Origin: Streptomyces griseus subsp. griseus
Lineage (GTDB): Bacteria; Actinomycetota; Actinomycetes; Streptomycetales; Streptomycetaceae
DNA: 64,000 bases
Direction: 5' to 3'
Assembly: GCF_003610995.1 (NCBI RefSeq)
Contig: NZ_CP032543.1
Location: 3,348,001-3,412,000 of the forward strand
Part shown: one piece after another, positions 41,143 through 51,399 of the stretch
Layout: every line of letters starts with the position of its first letter
Position numbering within the stretch: position 1 is the stretch's first letter
Program-made: the position numbers and the translations under genes
Notes under the pieces: model-generated
What the model saw: only the letters and a program-made list of their open reading frames with translations
Told to the model about the DNA's origin: nothing
Databases searched by the model: none

Positions 41143-44100
41143 TCAGCCGCGCGGGCGACGTCCCCGGCCCGTGGGGTCCTCCTCGTCGTGCCCGCCGAGC
41201 AGCTCGTCCGCCAGCGTCGGCAGATCGTCCAGCGGGGTCTCCTCGGCCCAGTCCGGACGGGGACGCTTGCGGCGGGGGCGGGACGCGTCGGCCCGGCCCG
41301 CGGCCTGCGGGTCCTCGACCTGCGGGAGTTCCCGGGTGCGCTCGTTCTCGCTCTCCGCCGCCGGGCCCTCGTCCCGGAAGTAGCCCTTGGGCACCCGGTC
41401 GGAGGGCTGGTCACCGCGTACAGGCGGCAGTACGGCCGTCTCGTCGGCGGCCCGAGCGTCACGGCCGTCCCGGGCGTCGCGCCCCGGCCGCTCGTCCGTG
41501 ATCCGCGGCAGCATCGCCGTCTCGTCATCCCCGGAACCCGAGCCCGAACCCGAAGAGCCCGAACCCGAGCCCGAGCCCGAAGCGCCCGGCCTCGAAGCAG
41601 GGCCCGAACCCGGTCCCTCCTCCGGACGCGCCGCAGGCACCGGCTGTGTGATCTCGTTCGGATTCACGATCGGCGTGGGCACCGTCAGCTCGTTCTCCGG
41701 AACGGTCGCCCCCTGCCCCTCCGACCGCGAGGACGCCTCGGGCCGGGGTTCACGGGAAGCCCGCTCGGCCTCAGCCCGCTCGGCCTCGGCCCGAGCCGCC
41801 TCCGTACGAGCGGCCGCCTCGGCCTCCGCACGCCGACGCGCCTCCTCGGCCCGTACCAGCGCCTCTTCGGCCTTCCGCTGCTTCTCCAGCCGGAGCGCCT
41901 CGGCCTCCTTGCGCAGCCGCGCCTCCTCCTCGGCCTGCTTGCGGAGGCGTTCCTGCTCGGCCTCGCGGGCCCGCTCCTCGGCCTCCAGCCGACGGCGGTC
42001 CTCCTCGGCTCGGCGGCGGGCCTCCTCGGCGCGCTGCCGGGCCTCCTCCGCCTGGCGCTCGGCCTCGCGCTGCCGCGCCTCCTCCAGCTCGCGCTGCTTG
42101 CGCTCCTCCTCCTCGGCGCGCAGCCGGGCGAGCTGCTCCTGGCGCTCCTTCTCCAGGCGCTCCTCCTCGGCCTTGCGGGCGGCCTCCTCCTCCGCCTTGC
42201 GCCGGGCCTCCTCCTCGGCCTTGCGGCGGGCCTCCTCGATGGCCTGGATCTCGGCCTCGGAGAGCGGGAGGAGCCGGTCGAGACGGTGGCGTACGACCGT
42301 GGTGATCGCCTCGGGCTCCTGCCCGGCGTCCACCACCAGATAGCGCGTCGGGTCGGCGGCGGCCAGGGTCAGGAACCCGGACCGTACGCGCTCGTGGAAC
42401 TCCGCCGGCTCCGACTCCAGCCGGTCCGGCGCCTCCGTGAACCGCTCGCGCGCGGTCTGCGGGTCGACGTCCAGCAGCACCGTCAGATGCGGTACGAGTC
42501 CGCTCGTCGCCCACCGCGAGATCCGGGCGATCTCGGTCGGGGCCAGATCGCGGCCCGCGCCCTGGTAGGCGACGGAGGAGTCGATGTAGCGGTCGGAGAT
42601 GACGATCGCGCCGCGCTCCAGCGCCGGGCGGACCACGGAGTCGACGTGCTCGGCGCGGTCGGCGGCGTACAGCAGCGCCTCGGCGCGGTTGGAGAGTCCG
42701 GCGGAGGCGACGTCCAGCAGGATGGACCGCAGCCGCTTGCCGACCGGGGTGGCCCCGGGCTCGCGGGTCACGACGACCTCGTGGCCCTTGGAGCGGATCC
42801 AGTCGGCGAGCGCCTCGACCTGGGTGGACTTGCCCGCTCCGTCGCCGCCCTCCAGGGCGAGGAAGAAGCCGGTGGCGGCAGGGCCCACGGCGGGGTCGCC
42901 GCCGCGCAGGGCCTCGCGCAGGTCGCGGCGGAGCGGTACGCCCGAGCGGTCGTCCGTCTTGGCGAGGACGATCGCGGCGACGGGCAGCAGCAGCGCGCCG
43001 ATCAGCATCAGCGTGTAGGCCGCGCCGCCGTGGTCGAAGACGAAGTCGCCGCCGCCCAGCCGGTGCTGCCCTATCGCGGCGGCCAGCAGCGGGCCCGCGA
43101 CCGCGCCGAGCGCGACGAGCACCCGGACGAGGGCCTGGAGGTGCTCGGTGGTCCGGGCCTGGCGGGGCGCCTCGGTCTCCTGGTCGATGATCGCGTGCCC
43201 GATGCTGGCGGCGACCCCGGCCGCGTAACCGGCCAGCAGCGCGATCGCGATGCCGGTGGCGGTGTCCGGCACCAGGCCGAGCGCGAGGAGCGCGAGACCC
43301 GTGACGGTGGTGGCCAGCGCGAGCAGACGGCGCCGCGACAGGGTGGGCAGCACCTTCCGCGCCGTACGGATACCGAGGGCGGTGCCGCCGGTCAGCGCCA
43401 GGATCAGCAGCGCGAACGTGACGGGTCCGCCGCCCAGGTCGTAGGCGTGCAGGACGGACACGGCGGCGGCCGCCGCGATCGCTCCGGCGACGACCGCGCA
43501 GACGGCGACGACCAGCCGGAGGGCTCCGGTGCGGCCCTTGTCGGGGCCGCTGCCGGTGGTGGGGCGGCGCAGGCCTTCCAGGGGCGAGCGCGGCCGGGGG
43601 GTCTGGGTGTCGGGCAGTTCGAGGAAGTACAGGGTCGTGATGGAGGCCATGAACAGACCGGCCGCGACATACGAACCCAGGGCCGCCTGGTGGAAGGAGA
43701 ACCACTCCAGGCCCGTGCCGAGGAGGTTGCCGATCAGCGTGGCGACCAGCAGCACCACCGCGGCGGCGGGGACGGCGAGGAAGTTCGTACGGAGTGACAG
43801 CCTGCGCAGGGCGTCGAGGTGGTCGGGGAGCGGACGGACGGCGGCGCCTTCGATGGGCGGGGCGGGCAGGAGCGCCGGGGCGGCGCTCTCCTTGGCCACC
43901 GCCCACAGGCGCTCGGCTCCACCGGTCACGAAGACGGTGATGAGGATGATCATGAGTGCCTTGTCCGGCACCCAGTCGATCCACAGCGGGGCGATGATCA
44001 GCAGGGCGAGCCGCAGCCCGTCCGTCCCGATCATCAGCCATCGCCGGTCCAGTTTTCCGCCGGGCGCGGTGAGCGACGTCAAAGGCCCCAGGAGTACGGC

Positions 44101-44388
44101 TCCGAAGAGCACGGTGGAAAGGATGCGGGCACCGAACACGGCGGCGACGGCGAAGGCCGCCCCGCGGTATCCGGCCCCGAGTGAGCCCTCCAGGACCGCT
44201 GCTTGCAGCGACAACAGCACCAGCACGAGAAGGGCGAGTGCATCGCCGATACCGCCGACGAGCTGGGCGCTCCACAACCGCTTCAGCGGGGGAACACGCA
44301 ACAGGGCTCGTACGGCGCGCTCGCGTGAGTCTGCGGCAAGTGTGTCGGAGGTGGGGCTCACGACCGTTGGCTGCTCGGCTCGCGTCAT
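41143..44388 (-). CDS. tmk: Thymidylate kinase fused to an MFS-like membrane domain
   Basis: 1081 aa. Residues about 25-500 form a 12-helix MFS-like region. About 520-725 is the dTMP kinase: FLALEGGDGAGKSTQ (P-loop), EVVVTREPGATPVG, ISDRYIDSSVAYQGAGR. About 725-890 is a long Arg/Glu/Ala coiled coil, and the rest is a disordered acidic tail with a GSGSGSG run. It makes dTDP for DNA synthesis; the fusion is normal for Streptomyces, though the role of the membrane part is unknown. Confidence 0.93.
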   Translation of the reverse strand: MTRAEQPTVVSPTSDTLAADSRERAVRALLRVPPLKRLWSAQLVGGIGDALALLVLVLLSLQAAVLEGSLGAGYRGAAFAVAAVFGARILSTVLFGAVLLGPLTSLTAPGGKLDRRWLMIGTDGLRLALLIIAPLWIDWVPDKALMIILITVFVTGGAERLWAVAKESAAPALLPAPPIEGAAVRPLPDHLDALRRLSLRTNFLAVPAAAVVLLVATLIGNLLGTGLEWFSFHQAALGSYVAAGLFMASITTLYFLELPDTQTPRPRSPLEGLRRPTTGSGPDKGRTGALRLVVAVCAVVAGAIAAAAAVSVLHAYDLGGGPVTFALLILALTGGTALGIRTARKVLPTLSRRRLLALATTVTGLALLALGLVPDTATGIAIALLAGYAAGVAASIGHAIIDQETEAPRQARTTEHLQALVRVLVALGAVAGPLLAAAIGQHRLGGGDFVFDHGGAAYTLMLIGALLLPVAAIVLAKTDDRSGVPLRRDLREALRGGDPAVGPAATGFFLALEGGDGAGKSTQVEALADWIRSKGHEVVVTREPGATPVGKRLRSILLDVASAGLSNRAEALLYAADRAEHVDSVVRPALERGAIVISDRYIDSSVAYQGAGRDLAPTEIARISRWATSGLVPHLTVLLDVDPQTARERFTEAPDRLESEPAEFHERVRSGFLTLAAADPTRYLVVDAGQEPEAITTVVRHRLDRLLPLSEAEIQAIEEARRKAEEEARRKAEEEAARKAEEERLEKERQEQLARLRAEEEERKQRELEEARQREAERQAEEARQRAEEARRRAEEDRRRLEAEERAREAEQERLRKQAEEEARLRKEAEALRLEKQRKAEEALVRAEEARRRAEAEAAARTEAARAEAERAEAERASREPRPEASSRSEGQGATVPENELTVPTPIVNPNEITQPVPAARPEEGPGSGPASRPGASGSGSGSGSSGSGSGSGDDETAMLPRITDERPGRDARDGRDARAADETAVLPPVRGDQPSDRVPKGYFRDEGPAAESENERTRELPQVEDPQAAGRADASRPRRKRPRPDWAEETPLDDLPTLADELLGGHDEEDPTGRGRRPRG

Positions 44389-44487
44389 CCGCCCAGCCTA
44401 TCGGCAGCGGTGCGGTGACTGTCGGCCCGTCCGAACATATGGCCGTAGATCATTTCCGGCCAGCTTCCGGAGAGCCCTCTTGACGCG

Positions 44488-44524
44488 CCGCTGCCCGGCA
44501 CCTGATCCAGGTGCCGGGCAGCGG
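44488..44524 (-). terminator. Terminator downstream of topA
   Basis: 17-bp perfect stem (44488-44504 / 44508-44524) with a 3-nt loop, between the topA stop and the tmk start. Confidence 0.85.
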
Positions 44525-44573
44525 GGCGGGCGATCACCGGGGCAGTCAGTCCCCCGGCTCAGTCCTCTCGGAC

Positions 44574-47453
44574 TCAGTCATCCGACGAGGACGACGCCGA
44601 AGCCGAAGCTGTCTTCTTCGCCGTCGCCGTCTTCTTGGCGGCCGCGGACTTGGTGGCCGTCTTCTTCGCCGCGGTCTTCTTGGCGGCCGTGGTCTTGGCC
44701 GCCGTCGTCTTCTTCGCGGCCGTCTTCTTGGCCGTCGCCTTCTTCGCCGGGGCCTTCTTCGCCGTCTTCTTCTTGGCGGGTCCCTTGGCACGCTTCTCGG
44801 CGAGCAGCTCGTAGCCGCGCTCCGGCGTGATCTCCTCGACGCTGTCCCCGGTCCGCAGGGTGGCGTTGGTCTCGCCGTCGGTGACGTACGCGCCGAAGCG
44901 GCCGTCCTTCACCACGACCGGCGAACCGCTGACCGGGTCGGTGCCCAGCTCCTTCAGCGGCGGCTTGGCCGCGGCCCGGCCACGCTGCTTGGGCTGGGCG
45001 TAGATCGCGAGGGCCTCTTCGAGGGTGATGTCGAAGAGCTGGTCCTCGGAGGTCAGCGACCGGGAGTCGGTGCCCTTCTTCAGATACGGGCCGTACCGGC
45101 CGTTCTGCGCGGTGATCTCGACGCCCTCGGCGTCCTCGCCGACGACGCGCGGCAGCGACATCAGCTTGAGCGCGTCGGCGAGGGTGACCGTGTCCAGGGA
45201 CATGGACTTGAAGAGCGAGGCGGTACGCGGCTTCACCGCGTTCTTGCCGGTCTTCGGGGTCCCCTCGGGCAGCACCTCGGTGACGTACGGGCCGTAGCGG
45301 CCGTCCTTGGCGATGATCTGGTGGCCGGTCGCCGGGTCGGCGCCCAGCTCGAAGTCGCCGCTGGGCTTGGCCAGCAGCTCCTCGGCCAGCTCCACGGTCA
45401 GCTCGTCGGGGGCCAGGTCCTCGGGGACGTCGGCGCGCTGGTGGCCCTCGGCGTCCTTCTCGCCCCGCTCGATGTACGGGCCGTAGCGGCCGACGCGGAG
45501 CTTGATGTCGTTGCCGACCGGGAAGGAGGAGATCTCCCGGGCGTCGATCGCGCCGAGGTCGGTGACCAGTTCCTTCAGGCCGCCGAGGTGGTCGCCGTCG
45601 CCGTTGCCCGCGTCGGATGCCGCACCGGCCCCAGCCGTGTCGTCACCCGACTGCGCTCCGAAGTAGAAGCGCTTCAGCCACGGCACGGACTGGGCCTCGC
45701 CCCGCGCGATGCGGTCGAGGTCGTCCTCCATGCGGGCGGTGAAGTCATAGTCGACGAGTCGGCCGAAGTGCTTCTCCAGCAGGTTGACCACGGCGAAGGA
45801 GAGGAAGGACGGGACGAGCGCCGTGCCCTTCTTGAAGACATAGCCGCGGTCGAGGATGGTCCCGATGATCGAGGCGTACGTCGAGGGGCGGCCGATCTCG
45901 CGCTCTTCCAGCTCCTTGACCAGCGAGGCCTCGGTGTAGCGGGCCGGGGGCTTGGTGGCGTGCCCGTCGACCGTGATCTCCTCGGCCGAGAGCGCGTCGC
46001 CCTCGGCGACCTGCGGCAGCCGCCGCTCGCGGTCGTCCAGCTCGGCGTTCGGGTCGTCGGCGCCTTCGACGTACGCCTTCATGAAGCCGTGGAAGGTGAT
46101 CGTCTTGCCGGAGGCGGAGAACTCGGCGTCCCGGCCGTCGCTCGCCCGGCCGCCGATCTTGACGGTGACCGAGTTGCCGGTGGCGTCCTTCATCTGGGAG
46201 GCGACGGTCCGCTTCCAGATCAGCTCGTAGAGCCGGAACTGGTCGCCGGTGAGGCCGGTCTCGGCGGGGGTGCGGAAGCGGTCGCCGGAGGGGCGGATCG
46301 CCTCGTGCGCCTCCTGCGCGTTCTTGACCTTGCCGGCGTACGTACGCGGCTTCTCGGGGAGGTAGTTCGCGCCGTACAACTGCGTGACCTGGGCCCGGGC
46401 CGCGGCGACCGCGGTGTCCGAGAGGGTCGTGGAGTCCGTACGCATGTAGGTGATGAAGCCGTTCTCGTACAGCTTCTGCGCCACCTGCATGGTCGCCTTC
46501 GCCCCGAAGCCCAGCTTGCGGCTCGCCTCCTGCTGGAGGGTCGTCGTACGGAAGGGGGCGTACGGGGAGCGCCGGTACGGCTTCGACTCGACGGACCGGA
46601 CCGCGAAGGACGTGTCGGCGAGCGCGGCGGCCAGGGCGCGGGCGTTCACCTCGTCCAGGTGCAGGGTCTGCGCCGAGCCGGCCTTGAGCTGCCCGTCGGC
46701 GCCGAAGTCGCGGCCCTGGGCGATGCGGCGGCCGTCGACCGCGCTGAGGCGGGCGGTGAGGGTCGAGGGGTCGGAGGCGTCACCGGTGCGGCCGGTGGCG
46801 AACTTTCCGGTCAGGTCCCAGTACTCGGCGGAGCGGAAGGCGATGCGCTCGCGCTCCCGCTCGACGACGAGGCGGGTGGCGACGGACTGGACACGGCCCG
46901 CCGAGAGCTTCGGCATGACCTTCTTCCACAGGACCGGCGAGACCTCGTAGCCGTAGAGGCGGTCGAGGATACGGCGGGTCTCCTGGGCGTCGACCATGCG
47001 CTGGTTCAGCTCGCGCGGGTTGGCGACGGCAGCCCGGATCGCGTCCTTGGTGATCTCGTGGAAGACCATCCGGTGGACCGGGACCTTGGGCCGCAGGACT
47101 TCCTGGAGGTGCCACGCGATGGCTTCGCCCTCGCGGTCCTCATCGGTGGCGAGGAAGAGTTCGTCGGACTCGGCCAGCAGCTGCTTGAGCTTCCTGACCT
47201 GCGCCTTCTTGTCGGCATTGACCACGTAGATGGGCTGGAAGTCGTTCTCGACGTCCACCCCGAGGCGGCGTACCTCGCCGGTGTACTCGTCCGGGACCTC
47301 GGCCGCGCCGTTCGGGAGGTCGCGGATGTGCCCGACGCTCGCCTCGACGACGTATCCGGGGCCGAGATAGCCCTTGATCGTCTTCGCCTTGGCAGGCGAC
47401 TCGACGATGACGAGTCGGCGGCCGCCCTGTGCGGTCTCGCTGGTCGGGGACAA
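44574..47453 (-). CDS. topA: DNA topoisomerase I
   Basis: 959 aa from TTG 47453, chosen because the protein then begins (M)SPTSETAQGGRRLVIVESPA as in Streptomyces TopA; the frame is open further upstream. TOPRIM with VIVESPAKAKTIKG and the LATDEDREGEAIAWHL region, catalytic Tyr in FITYMRTDST, four C-terminal topo_C repeats (GRYGPYI, GRYGPYV, GRYGPYL, GRFGAYV). It ends in a long Lys/Ala tail that probably binds DNA. Relaxes negative supercoils. Confidence 0.95.
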   Translation of the reverse strand: MSPTSETAQGGRRLVIVESPAKAKTIKGYLGPGYVVEASVGHIRDLPNGAAEVPDEYTGEVRRLGVDVENDFQPIYVVNADKKAQVRKLKQLLAESDELFLATDEDREGEAIAWHLQEVLRPKVPVHRMVFHEITKDAIRAAVANPRELNQRMVDAQETRRILDRLYGYEVSPVLWKKVMPKLSAGRVQSVATRLVVERERERIAFRSAEYWDLTGKFATGRTGDASDPSTLTARLSAVDGRRIAQGRDFGADGQLKAGSAQTLHLDEVNARALAAALADTSFAVRSVESKPYRRSPYAPFRTTTLQQEASRKLGFGAKATMQVAQKLYENGFITYMRTDSTTLSDTAVAAARAQVTQLYGANYLPEKPRTYAGKVKNAQEAHEAIRPSGDRFRTPAETGLTGDQFRLYELIWKRTVASQMKDATGNSVTVKIGGRASDGRDAEFSASGKTITFHGFMKAYVEGADDPNAELDDRERRLPQVAEGDALSAEEITVDGHATKPPARYTEASLVKELEEREIGRPSTYASIIGTILDRGYVFKKGTALVPSFLSFAVVNLLEKHFGRLVDYDFTARMEDDLDRIARGEAQSVPWLKRFYFGAQSGDDTAGAGAASDAGNGDGDHLGGLKELVTDLGAIDAREISSFPVGNDIKLRVGRYGPYIERGEKDAEGHQRADVPEDLAPDELTVELAEELLAKPSGDFELGADPATGHQIIAKDGRYGPYVTEVLPEGTPKTGKNAVKPRTASLFKSMSLDTVTLADALKLMSLPRVVGEDAEGVEITAQNGRYGPYLKKGTDSRSLTSEDQLFDITLEEALAIYAQPKQRGRAAAKPPLKELGTDPVSGSPVVVKDGRFGAYVTDGETNATLRTGDSVEEITPERGYELLAEKRAKGPAKKKTAKKAPAKKATAKKTAAKKTTAAKTTAAKKTAAKKTATKSAAAKKTATAKKTASASASSSSDD

Positions 47454-47734
47454 CTTCGCTCTTCTCTCCGGTCGACACTCGATGGGCATCCGGGCAGCGT
47501 CGGAACGCTTCCCGCGGTGCTGTCGCTGCGGAGTGTGACGGTACAACCCGCCCCCGTGTCAAACGGCAAAAGCCCGCAACGGCCACTCGAACGGTAACCC
47601 GACTTCCGCCATTCCTGCCGCCCGGACCGTCGGGTCCGCGCCGTGCGAAGCCCGGGCCTGCGGCGTTTCCGGGGTGGTCGCGGAGCCCCTCGGGCGCCCC
47701 CTCGACCCGGGCGCGGCCCCGGCGGGGGCGGGGA

Positions 47735-47932
47735 TCAGACGAGCATGAAGCACCACACGCCGAGGACCAGGAAAACTACGCCGAAAAGTGTCGTGAGTGC
47801 GGTGGAGGCGACGGGGCTCACACCGTGCAGCACCGGCGCGCGGCGCAGGGCGCGCGCCCCGGTCCAGACGAGGAGCGCGGCGCCGAACAGCCCGAAGGCC
47901 GTACCGGCGAAGACTGCTGCGACGCTCTCCAT
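47735..47932 (-). CDS. Small membrane protein
   Basis: 65 aa with two hydrophobic helices (residues 3-25 and 42-63) separated by a short basic loop. ATG 47932. Upstream of topA in the same direction. Function unknown. Confidence 0.7.
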   Translation of the reverse strand: MESVAAVFAGTAFGLFGAALLVWTGARALRRAPVLHGVSPVASTALTTLFGVVFLVLGVWCFMLV

Positions 47933-48065
47933 GCCGTACCCCTAGACCCTGTCGTACCGCCCGAGCCCGTCGTACGGCCCGATCATGGGGGAGGCTGCCA
48001 CCCCGGGGCGTCGCTGACGCGAACCCCGGGTGAACAGCGCACAGCCACCGGGAGTACCGGGACCG

Positions 48066-48692
48066 TCACATGACGTCAAGGGGCGCGCGGCGGCGGCTGC
48101 CCCGCTCGAAGACGGCCAGGAGCACCAGGGCGAGCAGCGCGTACCCCGCTCCGACCAGCGGCTCCGCCCCGATCGGTCCCCCGTCGAGACCGCCGCCCGC
48201 AGCCCGCGTCCGGCCGCCTCCATGGCGTGGGTCAGCGGCAGGACATCGCCGGCCAGCCGCATCCCCTCGGGGAGGCCCGCGCGTGGCACGTTGGCTCCGG
48301 TCGGCAGGAGCAGTACGGATCCGGCCACGTTGGAGATCAGGAACACGTCACGCAAGCGGAGTCCGAGCGCCTCCAGCGCCAGACCGGACGCCGAGCACCG
48401 GCGGCAGCCGCGAGCAGCACCTCCGCGAGCCCCGGCAGAGCGCCGAGCGGAATCCGCAGACCGAGCAGGAGAGCGGCGGCGGTGAGCATGAAGGCACTGA
48501 TGAGGAGGCCGCTGAGGACATAAGGCAGAGCCCGGCCGATCCGGAGCGGAGTCCGGTGGCGGGGCTGAGGAGGACCGCTCCGAGGGCGTGCGGTCCCAGC
48601 GCCAGGTGCATGCTGCAGAACGCGTCCCACAGCGGGCTGATGGCGATCCGGGTGGCCCCGAGTAAGGCCTCGTCCGACTCGATCCGGATCAC
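48066..48692 (-). pseudogene. ABC-2 type transporter permease, multiply frameshifted
   Basis: Fragments in successive frames join to one permease: IRIESDEALLGATRIAISPL; then IGRALPYVLSGLLISAFMLT with AALLLGLRIPLGALPGLAEV; then DVFLISNVAGSVLLLPTGAN with LPLTHAMEAAGRG; then GYALLALVLLAVFERGSRRR before a TGA at 48066. The order and the late membrane segment match DrrB-type permeases. At least three frame changes, so inactive. No intact ATPase partner is visible nearby. Confidence 0.75.
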
Positions 48693-48699
48693 ACCGCGC

Positions 48700-50232
48700 T
48701 CACCCGATCCCCTGTCCCGCGACAGGGCTCGCCACCGGCTCCAGGAAGCCCTCCTCGACCAGCAGCCGGATCGCCTGCGGGGTGCGGTCGCGCAGGAGCA
48801 CCGGGTCCTCGGACATCAACTGGGCGATGGCGTCCAGGATCCGTCCGGCGGGCAGCGAACCGTCGCACACCCCGGCGAACCCGGCGGCCACCGCGTCCAC
48901 CTTGGTCGCCCGCATCATCCCGCGGTGCTGGCGCAGCACCACATGCTCGGGATCCTCGGCCCCGGGCAGGCCCACCTGCTCCTGCACGACCTCGGTGGCG
49001 AGGGTGAAGTGCCCGGCGAGGAGGGCGGCGTCGTCCTGGTCGCGCAGATAGTCCTGGCGGGCGAAGTGCTCCTCCACGGCCCGGCCCAGCGGCTGCTGCA
49101 CGGCGTGCGGCCACTCCTCGACGACGATCGACGGGCGCCCCGCGGCCGCGGCGGCGGACCTGCGCAACGTGATCCAGCCGAAGCCGACCGAGGTGGTGCC
49201 GCGTGCCTCGAACTCGTCCAGCCACGCCTCGTACCGCTCCGCGTACGCCTCCGGGTCGCTGCGGTGGTCGCCGCTGTCGCGCAGCCAGAGCTCGGCGTAC
49301 TGCGTGACGTCCTGGACCTCGCGCTGCACGATCCAGGCGTCGCACCCGGCGGGCACCCAGGAGCGCAGCCGGTCCTGCCACTCCTCGCCCTCGACGTGCT
49401 GCCAGTTGGCGAGGAACTGGGCGTATCCCCCCTCGTTCAGATGGTCGCCCGCCTGCTGGACCAGGGTGCGGCAGAGGTCGTCGCCGGCCATGCCGCCGTC
49501 CCGGTAGGTGAGGCGTGCGCCGGGCGAGATGACGAAGGGCGGGTTGGAGACGATCAGGTCGAAGGTCTCCGTACCGACCGGCTCGAAGAGGGAGCCCTCG
49601 CGGAGGTCGGCGGGGGCGGCGCCGGAGAGGGCGAGGGTGAGCCGGGTGAACTCCAGGGCGCGGGGGTTGAGGTCGGTGGCGGTGACGCGGGTGGCGTGCT
49701 GGGTGGCGTGCAGCGCCTGGATGCCGGAGCCCGTACCGAGGTCGAGGGCCGAGGCGACCGGCGCACGCACGGTGATGGAGGCGAGGGTGGTCGAGGCCCC
49801 GCCGACGCCGAGGACGACGCCCTCCTCGTGGGAGCCGATCCCGCCCGCACCGCCCACCGCGCAGCCGAGGTCGGAGACGATGAACCAGTCCTCACCGTCC
49901 GGACCGCCGTAGGGCCGTACGTCGACGGTGGCGCGGACCAGGCCGCCCTCGACGCTCACCCAGCCGTCCCGGACGCACTCCTCCAGCGGCAGGGCGGCGC
50001 GGGCCTGCTCCTGGGGGACGGGGCGCTGGAGGAGGAACAGCCGGACCAACGTGTCGAGTGGCGACGCGCCCCGGGTGGCACGCAAAGCGGGCACGGTCTC
50101 GCTGCGGGCGAGCGCGGCATAGGCGGAGGCGCCGAGCCGGTCGAGGAGGCCGTCGGCGGTGAAGGCCGCGGCGAGCAGCGCCTCACGGAGGCCGGCGGTG
50201 TGGTCGGGTGCGGGAAGGCTGGTCTCACTCAC
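48700..50232 (-). CDS. SAM-dependent methyltransferase (HemK-like, N-terminal extension)
   Basis: 510 aa from GTG 50232. N-terminal domain of about 130 residues, then a class I methyltransferase core: SALDLGTGSGIQALHATQ (motif I), ATDLNPRALEF, and the N6-type VSNPPFVISPG (NPPF/Y motif IV) used on amide or exocyclic nitrogens. The C-terminal approximately 200 residues are an extra domain. Conserved type in Streptomyces; likely a protein, RNA or DNA methylase, target unknown. Confidence 0.85.
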   Translation of the reverse strand: MSETSLPAPDHTAGLREALLAAAFTADGLLDRLGASAYAALARSETVPALRATRGASPLDTLVRLFLLQRPVPQEQARAALPLEECVRDGWVSVEGGLVRATVDVRPYGGPDGEDWFIVSDLGCAVGGAGGIGSHEEGVVLGVGGASTTLASITVRAPVASALDLGTGSGIQALHATQHATRVTATDLNPRALEFTRLTLALSGAAPADLREGSLFEPVGTETFDLIVSNPPFVISPGARLTYRDGGMAGDDLCRTLVQQAGDHLNEGGYAQFLANWQHVEGEEWQDRLRSWVPAGCDAWIVQREVQDVTQYAELWLRDSGDHRSDPEAYAERYEAWLDEFEARGTTSVGFGWITLRRSAAAAAGRPSIVVEEWPHAVQQPLGRAVEEHFARQDYLRDQDDAALLAGHFTLATEVVQEQVGLPGAEDPEHVVLRQHRGMMRATKVDAVAAGFAGVCDGSLPAGRILDAIAQLMSEDPVLLRDRTPQAIRLLVEEGFLEPVASPVAGQGIG

Positions 50233-50487
50233 CCGACCATTGTGTCCGGTCCCACTGACAACGGCAGCGGCCCGGCCACCCACAGGGTGTCTGGGCCGCC
50301 GTACCGAGGCCGTTTCCGGCGGCCCGCAGAGCTCCGGGGGTCCCGGGCCGCCGGACGCCGGGTTCTCACGAGTCGCCGGCCCCCGAGTCGTTCCGGGTCG
50401 CCAGGTCCCCCGAATCGCCGGGCCGCCGGGTCGCCAGGTCCCCCAGGTCTCCGGAAACGATCTCCCGGGAGCCTCAGGGGCCGAGGG

Positions 50488-51126
50488 CTAGGCCTTCTTC
50501 TCCTCCGACGCCGACGCCGAGGGGGTCGCCGCACCCGCATCCGGCGCCGCGGAGCCCCCGGGGCTGGCGGGCCCGGTCGAGGGCGCCGGCTTCTGGCAGC
50601 CCTTCTGCTTCGACATCGCGGTGCCGACTTCGCCGGACTGGAGCTTCTTCAGCGCCTGGTCACCGCTGGTGCTGATCTTGTTCAGCTCGTCGGCGATGCC
50701 CTTGAGGCCGTCGGCGAACTTCGCCTGGTCCTTGGTCTCCAGTGCGTCGACCTTGGTCTTCAGACCCGCGTACGCCGTGGCGGAGGCGTTGAGCTCCTTC
50801 ACGGCCTCCTTCTGCGTGGTCTCACCGTCGTCCACCGGCGGCGGACCGGCCGAGTCCACGGCCGTGCCGAGCGACTTGTACGCCTGGGAGATCTGCTGGA
50901 AGGCGGCCGAGTCCGTCTTCTGGACGTCGGCGGGCTTGCTGTTGTCAGCGGTCTGCTGCTGGATGGAGGCGTTGGCGTTGGCGATCTTCTGCAGCTGCGG
51001 CTGGACCTGGTCGCAGACCTTCTTGGCCCAGTCGTTCACCTTGTCATCGCTGTCGTCGCTGCAGCCCGACAGCGTCAGTACGAGTACCGCACCGCCGGAC
51101 AGTGCGGCTGCAAGCTTCTTGTTCAC
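50488..51126 (-). CDS. Lipoprotein with helical domain
   Basis: 212 aa from GTG 51126 (GGAAGGGA 9 nt upstream). NKKLAAALSGGAVLVLTLSGC is a lipoprotein signal with lipobox LSGC. Mature part is mostly amphipathic helix (QLQKIANANASIQQQ, AVKELNASATAYAGLKTKVD) and has a second Cys near the end (KGCQKP). C-terminal Pro/Ser/Ala tail. Function unknown. Confidence 0.85.
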   Translation of the reverse strand: MNKKLAAALSGGAVLVLTLSGCSDDSDDKVNDWAKKVCDQVQPQLQKIANANASIQQQTADNSKPADVQKTDSAAFQQISQAYKSLGTAVDSAGPPPVDDGETTQKEAVKELNASATAYAGLKTKVDALETKDQAKFADGLKGIADELNKISTSGDQALKKLQSGEVGTAMSKQKGCQKPAPSTGPASPGGSAAPDAGAATPSASASEEKKA

Positions 51127-51399
51127 CGGTTGGTCCCTTCCAAGGCTCTCGGCCCCGGAACTTACACGCCGAGGGGGCACCATCCGGGTGCCGGGCATCC
51201 GGTGCACCCCCTTTTGAAGCCATTTGCACCAAGGGAAATGAGGGAGATGCCACTCGGCCGGGCAGTCCGACACCCGTACGGTCACTCACCGGAACGACGG
51301 GATTCGCTCACCGGTCCCACACAGGGGGAACGCGCGGGCGGTACGTCAACACGCACCACCCGCCCGCATGATGACCGGACGTCACCCGGAGCCGCGGAC

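Noticed and set aside
40015..43797. Long rightward open frame opposite holB and tmk
   Set aside because: Low-complexity Leu/Arg/Gly composition and no domain; shadow of two well-recognised core genes.
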